Shown here one piece after another: positions 46,226 through 55,909 of a DNA stretch of 64,000 nt; position 1 is the first letter of the stretch, and the number at the start of each line of letters is the position of its first letter. Position numbers and translations under genes: made by a program. The notes under the pieces are model-generated. The model was not told the DNA's origin. It was given only the letters and a program-made list of their open reading frames with translations, and made no database searches. Source of the stretch: a bacterium (lineage in GTDB: Bacteria > Myxococcota_A > Bradymonadia > UBA7976 > UBA1532); assembly GCA_030426085.1 (NCBI GenBank), contig JAUHYW010000024.1, positions 1 through 64,000 on the forward strand. The letters are read 5' to 3'.

Positions 46226-49200
46226 TGGAGGCCACGAGCAACATGAGTCGACCCGTGCATCGTTTCCTCGCCCTCGCCGCCTGCCTGACGCTGCCGGCCC
46301 TCATCGGCGGCTGCGCCGAGCCGGTGGAGGACATCAACACCGTCCAGCCGTACTTCATCGACAAGGCGTCGCTGGACGGCGAGTGGTACTACAAGCAGAC
46401 CATCGTCGACGCCTCCCCCGAGGTGGCGGTGGGCTTCGTCGGGCTCGAAGGCTCGCTGGAGAAGATCCGGTGGAAGGTCACCGAGAAGTGGCTCTACGCC
46501 TACCGGACCCACGAGGCGGTGCCCGGCCTCGAGCCCGAGGCGAACCGCGAGGGCGGCGAGTATCAGGGCGAGCCGGTGGCGGTGTTCACCATCAGCAGCC
46601 ACTTCGACATCAAGCGGGGCTACAACGCCGCCACCGGTGAGCAGACCAACGTCATCGAAGAGAACGCCGTCGATCGGCCGTGGTACGAGCGGCAGTACAT
46701 GCGGGTGGACTGGTCGACCGATCCCTTCGGGGGGCCGGTCGCGATCGGCTTCGTCAACGCGCTCACCGAGAGCGAGGACTACATCCGGGAGACCGAGGCC
46801 TGGGATCCGGACCAGTTCCAGCTCGGTGAGGATCACATCCAGATCACCTATCGCTCGACGCTGACCGACAACGGCACCACCTGCTACTACAGCTACGGCA
46901 GCTACGACTGCGGCAGCGCCGACGCCCGGGTGCGGCTGTCGTTCGCTCGCATCGACCCCGACGACCACTTCGAGCCGCGGCCCTACTTCGACTACCAGGA
47001 GCTGCGCCACGACGACGGGCGGCGCTTCCGCACCATCGGGCTGAGCGTGCCGCTCGGGTCGGGCCAGGAGGTCACCCGCTTCCTGTGCACCCCCGAGGTG
47101 CTCGACATCCTCAACGCGAGCACCGGCGTCAGCCGCAACTACACCCTCGATGACTGCGGCACCGAGGAGTACCAGCAGTCGAGCCGCTTCGGCTTCTTCC
47201 GCACCGAGCGCTATCGCTACGACGACCAGCTCGGCGGGGGGCACGACGACCTGCGCGAGTTCTACGCCAACGTGCATGACATCTGGGAGAACCCCTATCG
47301 CATCGGGGAGGACGGCGAGATGACGCCCCGGCCATACGCCGAGCGGGTGCCCAAGCCGGTGGTCTACTACCTGAACGTGGGCTTCCCCGCGGACCTGCAT
47401 CGGGTCGCGGCGCAGATGGCGGCCGACTGGGACGCGGCGTTCATCGACGCGACCGCCGGCAGCACCGGGCGCAGCGTGGCGCAGCTCCGCGAGATCCTGC
47501 GCGAGCGGTCGGACGCCGCGGACTGGCAGTTCCTGCCGGGCGACGCCGAGGGCGCGGGGCGCATGTTCCAGATCCGGCGCAACACCTGCTCGTCGGAGGG
47601 CATCGCAGCCTACGTGGCGGCCAACCCCCAGATGCAGGCGGTCGTCGACGAGGGCACCGAGGGCATGGGGACCCGGCCGGGCAACCTGGAGAAGGTCTGC
47701 GCCGGGCTGACGCACTTCGCCCGGGAGAAGGGCGCCGCGCCGTTCGTCTGGCAGCAGGTCGGCGACGTGCGCTTCAGCTTCGTCAACTGGATCAACGAGC
47801 CGCAGCCCTCGGGGCCGCTGGGCTACGGGCCGTCGTCGATCGACAAGGAGACCGGGCGCATCGTCTCGGGCAACGCCCACATGTACGGCGCGGCGGTCGA
47901 CACCTACGCCCGCTCGGCGGCGGACATCGTGCGCTCGATCAACGAAGACCTCGAGATCGCGCAGCTCGTCAGCGGGCAGAGCTACGCCGACTGGCTGGCG
48001 ACGCCGACGAGCGTGGCCGACATGCAGATGGCGCTGACCGCGGCCGACAGCGCCGCGCTCGACGCCCGCTTCGGCGACTTCCGGGTCGAGGAGGCCTACG
48101 GCGAGTACCGGCTGCCCGATGGGCGACTGGACTACCCCGAGCTGATGCGCCAGATGCAGCGGCGGCTGACCGATCCGGCGCCCGGTGATCCGATGGCCGC
48201 GGCGATGGCCACGCCGGTGGACGAGGGCGCCCGCCGGCTGGACGCGCTCAAGCAGGACCCCTACTTCCGCAGCAAGCTGCTCACCGACGAGCACCTCGCG
48301 CTCGTCCGGCCGCTGTTCGGGGCCCGGGCGGGTGATCCGATCACCGACGAGATCGCCGACGCGGCGATCGATCTGGCGGTCGACCCGGCGGCGCTGCGGG
48401 CCCGACAGGAGGAGCGGCTGCGCTTCTTCGCCGACCAGAACATGTTCCTCGCCGAGTTCATCGACGACAGCATCGTGGGGCAGGCCCTGGCCATGAAGGG
48501 GCTGCCGGCCGACGAGGTGTATCGCACGCTGCGGGAGGAGATCTTCCGGGCGGTGGCGCTGCACGAGATCGGCCACACGGTGGGCATGACCCACAACTTC
48601 GAGGGCAGCCGCGACGCGCTGAACTACCCCGACGAGTTCTGGCACATCCGGGAGACGATGCCCGAGTCGGAGTGGAACGCCGCCCGGCTGCCCGAGTATC
48701 GCTACTCGACGATCATGGAGTACGGCCGCAGCTTCAACAGCGACACCAAGGGCCTCGGCAAGTACGACCACGCGGCGATCAAGTTCGCCTACGGCGGCCT
48801 GACCGAGCACTTCCACCCCGAGGTGCCGCTGTCGTCGACCCTGGACTACGAGGTCTTCGTCAACGGCTACGACCGCATCCCCTCGCAGCTCGGCGGGGCG
48901 TGGGAGAACATCGAGCGGCGGGTCGACGTGCCCATCGCCGACCACGTCGACGCCATGCGGGCGGGCATCCTGGAGAATACCCGCCGCTTCATCGAGAACC
49001 CGACTCGCCCGGTGGGCGACTACTGGTTCGACCGTCAGGTGCCCTACGGCTACTGCTTCGATGTCTTCCGGGGCAACATCAACTGCCAGACCTGGGACGA
49101 GGGCGCGACCTACACCGAGACGGTGCGCTCGGCCATCCAGCAGTATTGGAACTACTACGTCTTCAACAACTATCGCCGCGGGCGCAACGAAGGCGGCTTC

Positions 49201-50247
49201 GTCAACGGCTACTTCAGCCGCCAGAGTCGGGTGGAGTGGTACCTCACGACGTTCTTCCGCTACTTCTACTACTATCAGCAGTGGGACATCGGCCTGCGGC
49301 GCGATCTGGAGCAGGCGGCGCTCATCGGGCTCAACTTCATCAATCAGGTGCTCGGCACCCCCGAGCCGGGCACCCACTGCTACGACGAGAAGCAGAACCT
49401 GTACGTGCCCTATCGGCAGGCCAACCCCGAGGTCCGGGCGGCGTGCGCGCCGGTCGAGATCGGCGAGGGCACCGGGCGGGGCCAGCACCTGCGCTACAAC
49501 GACGACTACTACTACCAGATCGACTACATCGGCTCGTACTACGACAAGATCAACCTGATGTACTCGCTCGCCGACACCTCGACCTCGTTCTTCCGGGTGT
49601 CGAACATCGGCGACAGCCGGGCCTTCAGCATCGGCTACTACCGGGTCTTCCAGCCCGAGCTCGTCGAGCTGCTGCACTCGATGATCCTCGCCTGGCTCGG
49701 CGACGCGGCGGGCGAGGCCTACGCCAGCTACGTGATGGACGACTCGGTGATGCCCAAGGTGCTCTTCGCCGAAGAGACCTTCGGCCAGGATCCGGACGCG
49801 ATGGAGGGGGTGCCCCAGGTCCACGCGCCGGTCAGCTACAACATGATCTGGCAGGGGCTGGCGCTGTATGCGGCGTTCAACACGTCGATCTACGACGCGC
49901 AGCTCGACTTCAGCGAGTACATCGCGGTCAGCGAGCGGGGCAGCGGGGACGCCCGGACCTACCCCGAGGGCTGGCGCATCGCGAGCTTCACCGACCCCCA
50001 CACCGGAGTGATCTACGACGCGGCCCAGACCCGGGACCAGCGCTCGATCGCCTTCGATCTGGTCACCCGGGCCGGGCTCTTCGTCGCCGAGGTGTGGCGG
50101 CCGGCGAAAGACGCGCTCGACGCCCGGCCCGGCGACCCGCAGCTCCGAGCGGAGTACGAAGCGGCCGACCGCAAGCTGGGCAGATACACCGACCTGATCA
50201 GCGACCTGCGCTTCATGCGGGCGGTGGTCGACATCGCCGACGACTGA
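46225..50247 (+). CDS. Met-zincin metalloprotease lipoprotein 2
   Basis: A 1340-residue paralogue of the preceding gene, similar over its whole length. Lipobox IGGC, zinc site HEIGHTVGMTH (His780, Glu781, His784, His790) and Met-turn TIMEYGR (about Met831). Shared blocks include YGPSS, GLGKYD, LGLNFINQVLGTPEPG in copy 1 and LIGLNFINQVLGTPEPG here. The stop of copy 1 overlaps the ATG at 46225 (TGATG); ATG 46243 is also possible. A perfect 10-bp hairpin follows the stop. The pair is a tandem duplication, diverged enough to have different substrates. Confidence 0.85.
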   Translation: MEATSNMSRPVHRFLALAACLTLPALIGGCAEPVEDINTVQPYFIDKASLDGEWYYKQTIVDASPEVAVGFVGLEGSLEKIRWKVTEKWLYAYRTHEAVPGLEPEANREGGEYQGEPVAVFTISSHFDIKRGYNAATGEQTNVIEENAVDRPWYERQYMRVDWSTDPFGGPVAIGFVNALTESEDYIRETEAWDPDQFQLGEDHIQITYRSTLTDNGTTCYYSYGSYDCGSADARVRLSFARIDPDDHFEPRPYFDYQELRHDDGRRFRTIGLSVPLGSGQEVTRFLCTPEVLDILNASTGVSRNYTLDDCGTEEYQQSSRFGFFRTERYRYDDQLGGGHDDLREFYANVHDIWENPYRIGEDGEMTPRPYAERVPKPVVYYLNVGFPADLHRVAAQMAADWDAAFIDATAGSTGRSVAQLREILRERSDAADWQFLPGDAEGAGRMFQIRRNTCSSEGIAAYVAANPQMQAVVDEGTEGMGTRPGNLEKVCAGLTHFAREKGAAPFVWQQVGDVRFSFVNWINEPQPSGPLGYGPSSIDKETGRIVSGNAHMYGAAVDTYARSAADIVRSINEDLEIAQLVSGQSYADWLATPTSVADMQMALTAADSAALDARFGDFRVEEAYGEYRLPDGRLDYPELMRQMQRRLTDPAPGDPMAAAMATPVDEGARRLDALKQDPYFRSKLLTDEHLALVRPLFGARAGDPITDEIADAAIDLAVDPAALRARQEERLRFFADQNMFLAEFIDDSIVGQALAMKGLPADEVYRTLREEIFRAVALHEIGHTVGMTHNFEGSRDALNYPDEFWHIRETMPESEWNAARLPEYRYSTIMEYGRSFNSDTKGLGKYDHAAIKFAYGGLTEHFHPEVPLSSTLDYEVFVNGYDRIPSQLGGAWENIERRVDVPIADHVDAMRAGILENTRRFIENPTRPVGDYWFDRQVPYGYCFDVFRGNINCQTWDEGATYTETVRSAIQQYWNYYVFNNYRRGRNEGGFVNGYFSRQSRVEWYLTTFFRYFYYYQQWDIGLRRDLEQAALIGLNFINQVLGTPEPGTHCYDEKQNLYVPYRQANPEVRAACAPVEIGEGTGRGQHLRYNDDYYYQIDYIGSYYDKINLMYSLADTSTSFFRVSNIGDSRAFSIGYYRVFQPELVELLHSMILAWLGDAAGEAYASYVMDDSVMPKVLFAEETFGQDPDAMEGVPQVHAPVSYNMIWQGLALYAAFNTSIYDAQLDFSEYIAVSERGSGDARTYPEGWRIASFTDPHTGVIYDAAQTRDQRSIAFDLVTRAGLFVAEVWRPAKDALDARPGDPQLRAEYEAADRKLGRYTDLISDLRFMRAVVDIADD

Positions 50248-50261
50248 TCCGGGCCACCCCC

Positions 50262-50289
50262 GCCGGCGGCGCAGGCTGACGCCGCCGGC
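50262..50289 (+). terminator. Terminator-like hairpin after the protease pair
   Basis: gccggcggcg and cgccgccggc form a perfect 10-bp stem with an 8-base loop, 15 bp after the stop codon of protease 2. A C-run rather than a U-run follows. Confidence 0.5.
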
Positions 50290-50537
50290 TCCCCCGAACA
50301 CCTGCCGATGTCGTCGAAGCCCGCGCTGCGCGTGGATCGCTGCCCGATCTGCGCGCGGGTGTTACGGCCCGCGGTGTCGCCGCATCTCACAGCAGCCAGA
50401 CATTGAATCGGACCGTGCTCGCTGGCCCGATTCTTGGATTGTGGCGTTGCTCGACTTGCCGTTGCCCCCGTACGGGACGGAGCGAGGGCGGATGATCGCC
50501 GTTGGCTCCGAAAAACACGAGGGAAATCAGTTGCACT

Positions 50538-50565
50538 TTGCCGCTTTCGGAAGTGCCGCTAGACT
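50538..50565 (+). promoter_or_regulatory. Candidate promoter
   Basis: TTGCCG (50538-50543), a 16-bp spacer and TAGACT (50560-50565), 70 bp before the hypothetical gene at 50635, inside an AT-richer patch. Confidence 0.4.
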
Positions 50566-50634
50566 GATTCAGTCGAAGGAACGCAAAACAGAACGGTCAC
50601 TCGTCACACAGGTGACCTTGCAGAGGACGACGCC

Positions 50635-51252
50635 ATGGGTGCACACCTTCTGTCCTTGTCGGAGCTCTCCCCGGCGCTCCTCCACCTCACGTCGAGCCGC
50701 TGCATCGGTTACCTGGGGCGCACCCACTTCGGCCGGTCGATCCTGCCCCGCCTGCGCGCGCTGAGCGACGAGATCGAGCGCGCCCTCTACGAGAAGTCAG
50801 GGGGCACCCCGAGCCTCGAGGACGAGCTCGGCGATCTCTCGCGCTACCCGGGCTACGCCGAGATGGCGGTGCAGCTCCGTCAGCGGGCTCAGCGACAGGC
50901 CGGGGTGCTGCTCTGGTCACGGATCGACCCCCTGCCCATGGGGCCCGCCCCCTGCGCGCAGCCGGCGGATCGGGACGGTGAGTCACCCGAGCGCCGCGCG
51001 CTGCGGGTCCGAGCGGTGTCGCTGCTGACCGATCTGCGTCAGGGCCTGCGCCTCGAGTCGACCTACCGTCAGGGGCTGCCGGTCGATCTCGACACCACCC
51101 TGTTCGCGCCGCTCGATGGCGCCATCCGCCGACGGCAGGATCGCACCCGCCGCGCCGAGCGCCGCTCCACCGGCGCGCCGGGCGCCCGGCCGGTCCGTGG
51201 GCGGTTCCGACGCGACGAGCCGAGCGTCGGCGCGGGCCCCCTGGGGTATTGA
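50635..51252 (+). CDS. Hypothetical protein, helical with basic tail
   Basis: 205 residues: a mostly helical N-terminal region (LSELSPALLHLTSSRCIGYL ... ERALYEKSGG) and an Arg-rich, probably disordered C-terminal 50 residues. No signal peptide, membrane segment or known motif. ATG 50635 follows gagg by eight bases, and the gene has its own promoter candidate, which supports it being real. Confidence 0.6.
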   Translation: MGAHLLSLSELSPALLHLTSSRCIGYLGRTHFGRSILPRLRALSDEIERALYEKSGGTPSLEDELGDLSRYPGYAEMAVQLRQRAQRQAGVLLWSRIDPLPMGPAPCAQPADRDGESPERRALRVRAVSLLTDLRQGLRLESTYRQGLPVDLDTTLFAPLDGAIRRRQDRTRRAERRSTGAPGARPVRGRFRRDEPSVGAGPLGY

Positions 51253-51267
51253 TCCGCTCGGCGGCGT

Positions 51268-52278
51268 TCAGCCGCGCCCGTCAGACGCCGCGTCCCGGGC
51301 CAGCCAGCGAGCGATCGGCTCGAAGACCTGCGCCTCGGCCAGATCGCTGATGAACAGATCGGCATGAGCCATCGGCCGCTGCTCGTCGCCCGCGTAGAGC
51401 AGGGTCCGCCGGTCGTGGGCCATGGCGTCGTGGGCCGACGCGGCGGTCGCCTCGGGCACGATGCCGTCGCCGGTCGCCACGACGGTCATCAGCGGCAGCT
51501 CGAGCCGGGCGACGTCTTCGGTGAGGTTGCGCCCGTCGATCACCAGATCGCCCCGCCGGATCCACCGCGCGATCTGGCGGTTGATGGCGGGCACCGGATC
51601 GTCGACGGTCTGCACCAGCGCGTCGGGCCGGCTCAGGTCGCAGATGGCCGGGGTCATGTAGACCGACAGCAGCCGCGGCACCCGGGCGACGACCGGCAGC
51701 ACGCCCCGGGCGATGCGGCGGGTGCCTCGGATGCGCACCGCGCTCCACAGCGGCGGGGCGGCGGCGAGGCCCTTGAGCACCGGGTGCACCGCCGTCCACC
51801 GCAGCGGGCCGCCGAGGTTGATCATCCGGGCGATGCGATGGGTCGGCCACCACGCGGCCTGGATGAACATGTAGGTCGCGCCCAGGCTACACCCGATGAC
51901 GTCCACCCGCTCGGCCTGCACCGCGCTGTGCCGCCGCACCCCCTCGATGGCCGCGGCGAGATCGACGGTGCCCAGGTCCTCGAGCCCGAACCGCCGTCTG
52001 GCCCGGCTGCTGCGCACGCTCTGTCCCTGCGCCCGCAGCTCGACGCACCACACCTCGAAGCCGGCGAGCGCCAGGTACTCGGCGATGCCCGGGCCCCGGG
52101 GGTGGAAGCCGAGGATGAACGCGTTCATCGCGAAGCCGGGCACCATCACCACCGGCCGCCGCCGGGGATCGAGCCGATCCGGCGCGTGGCGGCGGTGCAG
52201 GGCGAGGCGCCAGCCGTCCCCGTTGTCGACGAAGTGCGTCCGCAGCTCGACCTCGCCGCGCGTCGCCTCACTCCCCAT
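51268..52278 (-). CDS. Alpha/beta hydrolase
   Basis: 336 residues of the alpha/beta-hydrolase fold: VVMVPGFAMNAF before the oxyanion hole, nucleophile elbow GCSLGA, acid in VATGDGIVP and a late His in PMAHADLF. The arrangement and the PGFAMN/LRAQGQS segments resemble the group containing PHA-synthase-like and lysophospholipase-like hydrolases. No signal peptide. Its ATG overlaps the MscS stop by 11 bp, so it follows the channel gene in one operon. Confidence 0.82.
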   Translation of the reverse strand: MGSEATRGEVELRTHFVDNGDGWRLALHRRHAPDRLDPRRRPVVMVPGFAMNAFILGFHPRGPGIAEYLALAGFEVWCVELRAQGQSVRSSRARRRFGLEDLGTVDLAAAIEGVRRHSAVQAERVDVIGCSLGATYMFIQAAWWPTHRIARMINLGGPLRWTAVHPVLKGLAAAPPLWSAVRIRGTRRIARGVLPVVARVPRLLSVYMTPAICDLSRPDALVQTVDDPVPAINRQIARWIRRGDLVIDGRNLTEDVARLELPLMTVVATGDGIVPEATAASAHDAMAHDRRTLLYAGDEQRPMAHADLFISDLAEAQVFEPIARWLARDAASDGRG

Positions 52279-53977
52279 CGGCGCTGCCCCGCTGGCCGAT
52301 GGTGTCCGGGAAGAACCCGTGGGTCAGCCGGCGCCCGGTCACGTCGATCTCGCCGTCGGGGCCGAAGGCCCGCACGCTGGCGATCAGGGCGTCGTCCTCG
52401 GGGGCCGGCGGCACCCGGCGATCGGTGGCCTCGGCCTGGGTCTCGATGTGCAGCGTGCGGGTCGGGAAGGCGAACTCCACCCCGATCTGCTCGGCCAGCC
52501 GCTTGAAGGCGATGAGGAGTTGGTGCTTGCCGGCCAGCTCGTCGCTCCAGGTGTCGCTGGTAAAGAAGGTGTAGACCATGATCTCCAGCGCCGAGTCGGC
52601 GAAGTTGACCAGGTGCACCTCGTAGTAGTCCTTCCGGGTCTCGGGGTGGGCCGCGATGATGGCCCGGATGCCCTCGACGAACGCCTCGAGCTGCTCGGTG
52701 GTGGTGTGATAGCCCACCCCCAGCCGGATGCTGAACCGGCGGTACTCCCGGCGGCTGAAGTTCTCGATGGTCGCGGTGGCCAGCACCGAGTTGGGCACCG
52801 AGACCACGCTGCTCGCGAAGGTGCGCACCCGGGTCGAGCGCAGCCCGATCTCCATCACGGTGCCCTCGACCCCGGCGGCCTTGATCCAGTCGCCGATGTA
52901 GAACGGGGCGTCGATGAAGATGGTGAACGAGCCGAAGAGGTTGGCCGCGGTGTCCTTGGCGGCGAGGGCCAGCGCCAGCCCGCCGATGCCCAGCCCGGCG
53001 AGCAGGCTGGTCACGTCGATGCTGAGGTTCTGCAGCACGAACACCAGCCCGATGCCAACCACGATGACCCGCAGCGTCTTGCGGACGAGCACCACGAGCT
53101 GATCGTCCATCTTGGTGTCGGTCTGGGCCGCCCGGTTGGCGAGGAAGACCGCCACCAGATCGACCAGCCGATAGCCGAGCAGGGCCGCCGAGACCGCGGC
53201 GAGCACCCGCCCGCCGGTGGCCAGGATGCGGGCCAGCCCGATGGTCAGCCGCAGCTCGGGCAGCAGGATGATGAACAGCCCGGCCCCGGCCAGCCAGCCG
53301 AGGGGCCGGCCGAGGGATGACAGCAGCTTCTCCGGCGGCACGATACCCATGCGCTGCAGCAGCCGGGCGAGGCGCTGCTCGAAGATGGAGCGCACCAGCC
53401 GCGAGATCACGAAGGCGAGCAGCAGGAAGAGCAGGATGCCGGCGAGCTGCCAGATGGTGAAGCCCATGACCTGGATCCGGAACATCGGCGGCAGCCACGC
53501 GACGAGGGCCTCGGTGAAGGTGGAGAAGGTCTGGCCATACAGCGTCGGGATGCGCTCGACGACCGCGAGCGGGAACATCCACTGGTCGCCGATCTTGTGC
53601 AGCACGATCTCGTCGAAGGTGGGCGTCAGCGGGATGCGGGCCTCACCCTCGGGGTTGGTGTAGTCGGCCTTGGCCGGCAGCAGGTCGAGGTCGATGAAGT
53701 AGCCCCGGGCGTCGAGCACCGCCTTGAGGTTCTTCGCCCGCCGGACGAGCACGTCCCGCTGCACCTTGGGGCCGCCCTGAAAGCAGCGGATGGCCTTCTC
53801 GGGGCGGTGGTTGTCCGGTTGCAGGTTCTCGAGGAACGTCAGCGCCGCCGCCCGGGGCGTAGCGCAGGGGCCCTCGACCGGGGCGGCCTTCTCTGCGGGC
53901 GCATCCTGGGCCGTGGCGAGCGGGGCGAGCCCGCCGACGACGGACAGCAGGGTGGCGAGGGTGACGGCGTGACGCAT
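52268..53977 (-). CDS. MscS-family mechanosensitive channel
   Basis: 569 residues. A signal peptide (cleavage near TAQDA) and a periplasmic domain of about 160 residues precede four or five transmembrane helices. The pore helix and the following segment are typical of MscS (SLLAGLGIGGLALALAAKDT, then FGSFTIFIDAPFYIGDWI), with the beta-domain VEGTVMEIGLRSTRVRTF. It releases solutes on membrane tension. Extended N-termini occur in MscK/MscM-type and plant-like members. ggagg precedes the ATG at 53977. Confidence 0.9.
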   Translation of the reverse strand: MRHAVTLATLLSVVGGLAPLATAQDAPAEKAAPVEGPCATPRAAALTFLENLQPDNHRPEKAIRCFQGGPKVQRDVLVRRAKNLKAVLDARGYFIDLDLLPAKADYTNPEGEARIPLTPTFDEIVLHKIGDQWMFPLAVVERIPTLYGQTFSTFTEALVAWLPPMFRIQVMGFTIWQLAGILLFLLLAFVISRLVRSIFEQRLARLLQRMGIVPPEKLLSSLGRPLGWLAGAGLFIILLPELRLTIGLARILATGGRVLAAVSAALLGYRLVDLVAVFLANRAAQTDTKMDDQLVVLVRKTLRVIVVGIGLVFVLQNLSIDVTSLLAGLGIGGLALALAAKDTAANLFGSFTIFIDAPFYIGDWIKAAGVEGTVMEIGLRSTRVRTFASSVVSVPNSVLATATIENFSRREYRRFSIRLGVGYHTTTEQLEAFVEGIRAIIAAHPETRKDYYEVHLVNFADSALEIMVYTFFTSDTWSDELAGKHQLLIAFKRLAEQIGVEFAFPTRTLHIETQAEATDRRVPPAPEDDALIASVRAFGPDGEIDVTGRRLTHGFFPDTIGQRGSADGE

Positions 53978-54002
53978 GGGGGGACCTCCGGCAAGCGGCA
54001 TG

Positions 54003-54031
54003 CGTTTAGCAATCACCGCCCCGCTTGTCGA
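54003..54031 (-). promoter_or_regulatory. Candidate promoter of the MscS gene
   Basis: On the minus strand: TCGACA (54031-54026), a 17-bp spacer and TAAACG (54008-54003), 25 bp before the MscS start, in the region divergent from the sigma-factor gene. Confidence 0.4.
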
Positions 54032-54149
54032 GTGTCCGGCGCCGAATCGGGCGGCCCGCCGGGGCTTCCCTCGCCTTCGAAGAAATTCGAAACCGATCGG
54101 CGCCCCTCGGGATAGGACCGGGTGTGACGACGCGGAGAGCGGCCACCGG

Positions 54150-54731
54150 ATGACATCGACGAGCGACGCCGAACTCGCCCGGAGATGCCGCCGGGGCGAC
54201 CCCGACGCCTGGCGAGTGCTGGTGCGGCGGGTCTCGCCGCTGGTCCACCGGATCGCGGTGCGGGTGCTCGGCCGGGGGGCCGACGCCGACGACGCCGGAC
54301 AGGAAGCGCTGATGACCGTGCACCGCCGCTTCGGGTCGTTCGATCCGACCCGACCCCTGGAGCCATGGGTGGCCAAGGTGACCTACAACGTGTGCCTCAA
54401 GCAGCTCGCCCGCCGCCGACGACCGGGCGGGCCCTCGGACGACCCGGCGCAGCTCGGGCGGGTGCCGGCGCCGGCGGGGTACTCGCCCGAGGCGCGGGCC
54501 GCCCGGGCCGAGGCCGGGGCGCTGGTGGGCGAGGCGCTCGAGCGGCTCACCCCCGAGGATCGGGTGCTGGTGACGCTGACCTATCAGGATGGCATGAGCA
54601 ACAGCGAGGTGGCCGAAGCGATGGACATGCCGGTGGGCACGGTGAAGACCCGCCTGTATCGGGCCCGGGCGCGGCTGCGGCGGGCCCTGGCCCCGGTGCT
54701 GCGCCGGGGCGATGCGGAGAGTCGACGATGA
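54150..54731 (+). CDS. ECF-type RNA polymerase sigma factor
   Basis: 193 residues with region 2 (about 10-75, DAELARRCRRGDPDAWRVLV ... DADDAGQEALMTVHRRFGSF) and region 4 (about 130-180, LTPEDRVLVTLTYQDGMSNS ... GTVKTRLYRARARLRRAL), joined by a short linker; region 3 is absent, as in ECF sigmas. The stop overlaps the next ATG (ATGA), the usual arrangement with an anti-sigma factor. ECF target promoters were not located with confidence. Confidence 0.92.
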   Translation: MTSTSDAELARRCRRGDPDAWRVLVRRVSPLVHRIAVRVLGRGADADDAGQEALMTVHRRFGSFDPTRPLEPWVAKVTYNVCLKQLARRRRPGGPSDDPAQLGRVPAPAGYSPEARAARAEAGALVGEALERLTPEDRVLVTLTYQDGMSNSEVAEAMDMPVGTVKTRLYRARARLRRALAPVLRRGDAESRR

Positions 54732-55201
54732 GCGAGACGACCCACGACGCCACCCACGACGCGCTGCGGGCGCAGATCGTGCGCTACCTGGACGGCGTCG
54801 CCTCGGCCGACGAGCGGGCGACGGTGGAGCGGGCCCTGCTCGGCCCGGAGGCGGCGACGATCATCGCCGAAGAGCTGGCCCTGCGCGATCTGCTGCGTCA
54901 GGCGCCGCCGCTCGATCCGCCTCCGGCGCTGGTCGCCCGCTGGGAGGCCGCCGTCCTGGACGTGGTCGAACAGTCCGCCGCGCCGGCTGACGCCGAGGGT
55001 CGGGGCTGGCTCGACCGGGCGCTGGACGCGGTCGGCTGGTCGGTGCGTGGCCCGGCGCTGTCGGTGACGGCGGCCGGCACCGCGCCGGCCCGCTCGGGGC
55101 TGTCGACGCTGCGCTACGGCGTGCCGGTGCGCCGGGCCGAGCCCAAGCCGCCGCTGTGGCGCCGGCTGCTGGCCCGCGGCCTCGAGAGGAGGGACCGATG
55201 A
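54728..55201 (+). CDS. Putative anti-sigma factor
   Basis: 157 residues. Residues 1-70 are helical (LRAQIVRYLDGVASADERAT ... EELALRDLLRQAPPLDPPP), like the sigma-binding helices of anti-sigma factors. It lacks the zinc-binding HxxxCxxC motif and any transmembrane helix, so it would be a soluble, non-ZAS type. The role is inferred mainly from coupling to the ECF gene by ATGA. The C-terminal half is Arg/Pro-rich. It overlaps the next gene by ATGA too. Confidence 0.65.
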   Translation: MSETTHDATHDALRAQIVRYLDGVASADERATVERALLGPEAATIIAEELALRDLLRQAPPLDPPPALVARWEAAVLDVVEQSAAPADAEGRGWLDRALDAVGWSVRGPALSVTAAGTAPARSGLSTLRYGVPVRRAEPKPPLWRRLLARGLERRDR

Positions 55202-55860
55202 GCCTGCCGGGGGTCGTGCTGGTGGGGCTGCTCGTCGCGCTGTCGGCGGTGCTGGCCCTGGCGCTGGTGCTGCTGGTGGTGCCGCTGCACCTCGAGGTGG
55301 CCGGCGCCGCCGACGACGAGCGCCTCGAAGGCCGGGCGCTGGCCCGCTGGGGGTGGTGGCTGGTGGTCCTGCGGGCCGACGCCGATCGGGGCGTCGATCT
55401 GCGGCTGCTGGGCCTGCGCGTCTGGCGGCTGCGGCGGGGGGCCGGGCGGCGACCGCGGGATCAGAAGCGAGGGCGTGAGCCGAAGCCCGAGGCGACGCCC
55501 GAGAAGCCGAAGACTGCCGGCGGCGGGCTGCGCGGGGCGTGGCGCAACCGGCACACCGCCCTGCGCCTGATCCGCGCGGTGCTGCGGGCCCTGCCGGTGC
55601 GGGGCTGGGTCGCCGGCCGCCTGGGTCTGAGCGACCCGGCCGATACGGCGGTCCTGTTCACGCTGCTCGACGCCGCCGCCGAGCGGTCGCGGGCCATCGA
55701 GATCGACGTCGAGCCGGACTGGCTGGACGAGGCGCTGGAGATCGAGGGCCGGATCCGGGTGCGGGTCTGGCCGGCGCAGGTGCTCGGCGCGGTGCTGTGG
55801 CTGCTGGTGCGCGACGGTCGGACCCGTCGCGGCGCCTGGGCCATGCTGCGCGCGAGCTGA
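55198..55860 (+). CDS. DUF2953-like membrane protein
   Basis: 220 residues: an N-terminal hydrophobic helix (VVLVGLLVALSAVLALALVL) then strands (VPLHLEVAGAADDERLEGRA), a Lys/Arg/Pro linker and a helical C-terminal half ending in WPAQVLGAVLWLLV. The shape and its position before two GerW-like genes match the ytfI-ytfJ arrangement of Bacillus, where YtfI is DUF2953. Function unknown even there; the assignment rests on architecture and context. Confidence 0.65.
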   Translation: MSLPGVVLVGLLVALSAVLALALVLLVVPLHLEVAGAADDERLEGRALARWGWWLVVLRADADRGVDLRLLGLRVWRLRRGAGRRPRDQKRGREPKPEATPEKPKTAGGGLRGAWRNRHTALRLIRAVLRALPVRGWVAGRLGLSDPADTAVLFTLLDAAAERSRAIEIDVEPDWLDEALEIEGRIRVRVWPAQVLGAVLWLLVRDGRTRRGAWAMLRAS

Positions 55861-55909
55861 ACGACGGACGAAACAACAGATGGCCTGCGGGCCGAGAGCG
55901 AGGAGTGAC

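Larger units (their letters stand above)
50248..50634. other. Intergenic region after the proteases
   Basis: 387 bp without a gene. It contains the hairpin at 50262-50289, a promoter candidate at 50538-50565 and a small inverted repeat ggtcac/gtgacc (50595-50617) downstream of it. The stretch from about 50505 is notably AT-richer than its surroundings, as expected of a promoter region. Confidence 0.5.

Noticed and set aside
54089-54116. ECF promoter starting gaaacc upstream of the sigma gene
   Set aside because: The -35-like gaaacc has no convincing -10 partner at the expected spacing, so I did not list it.
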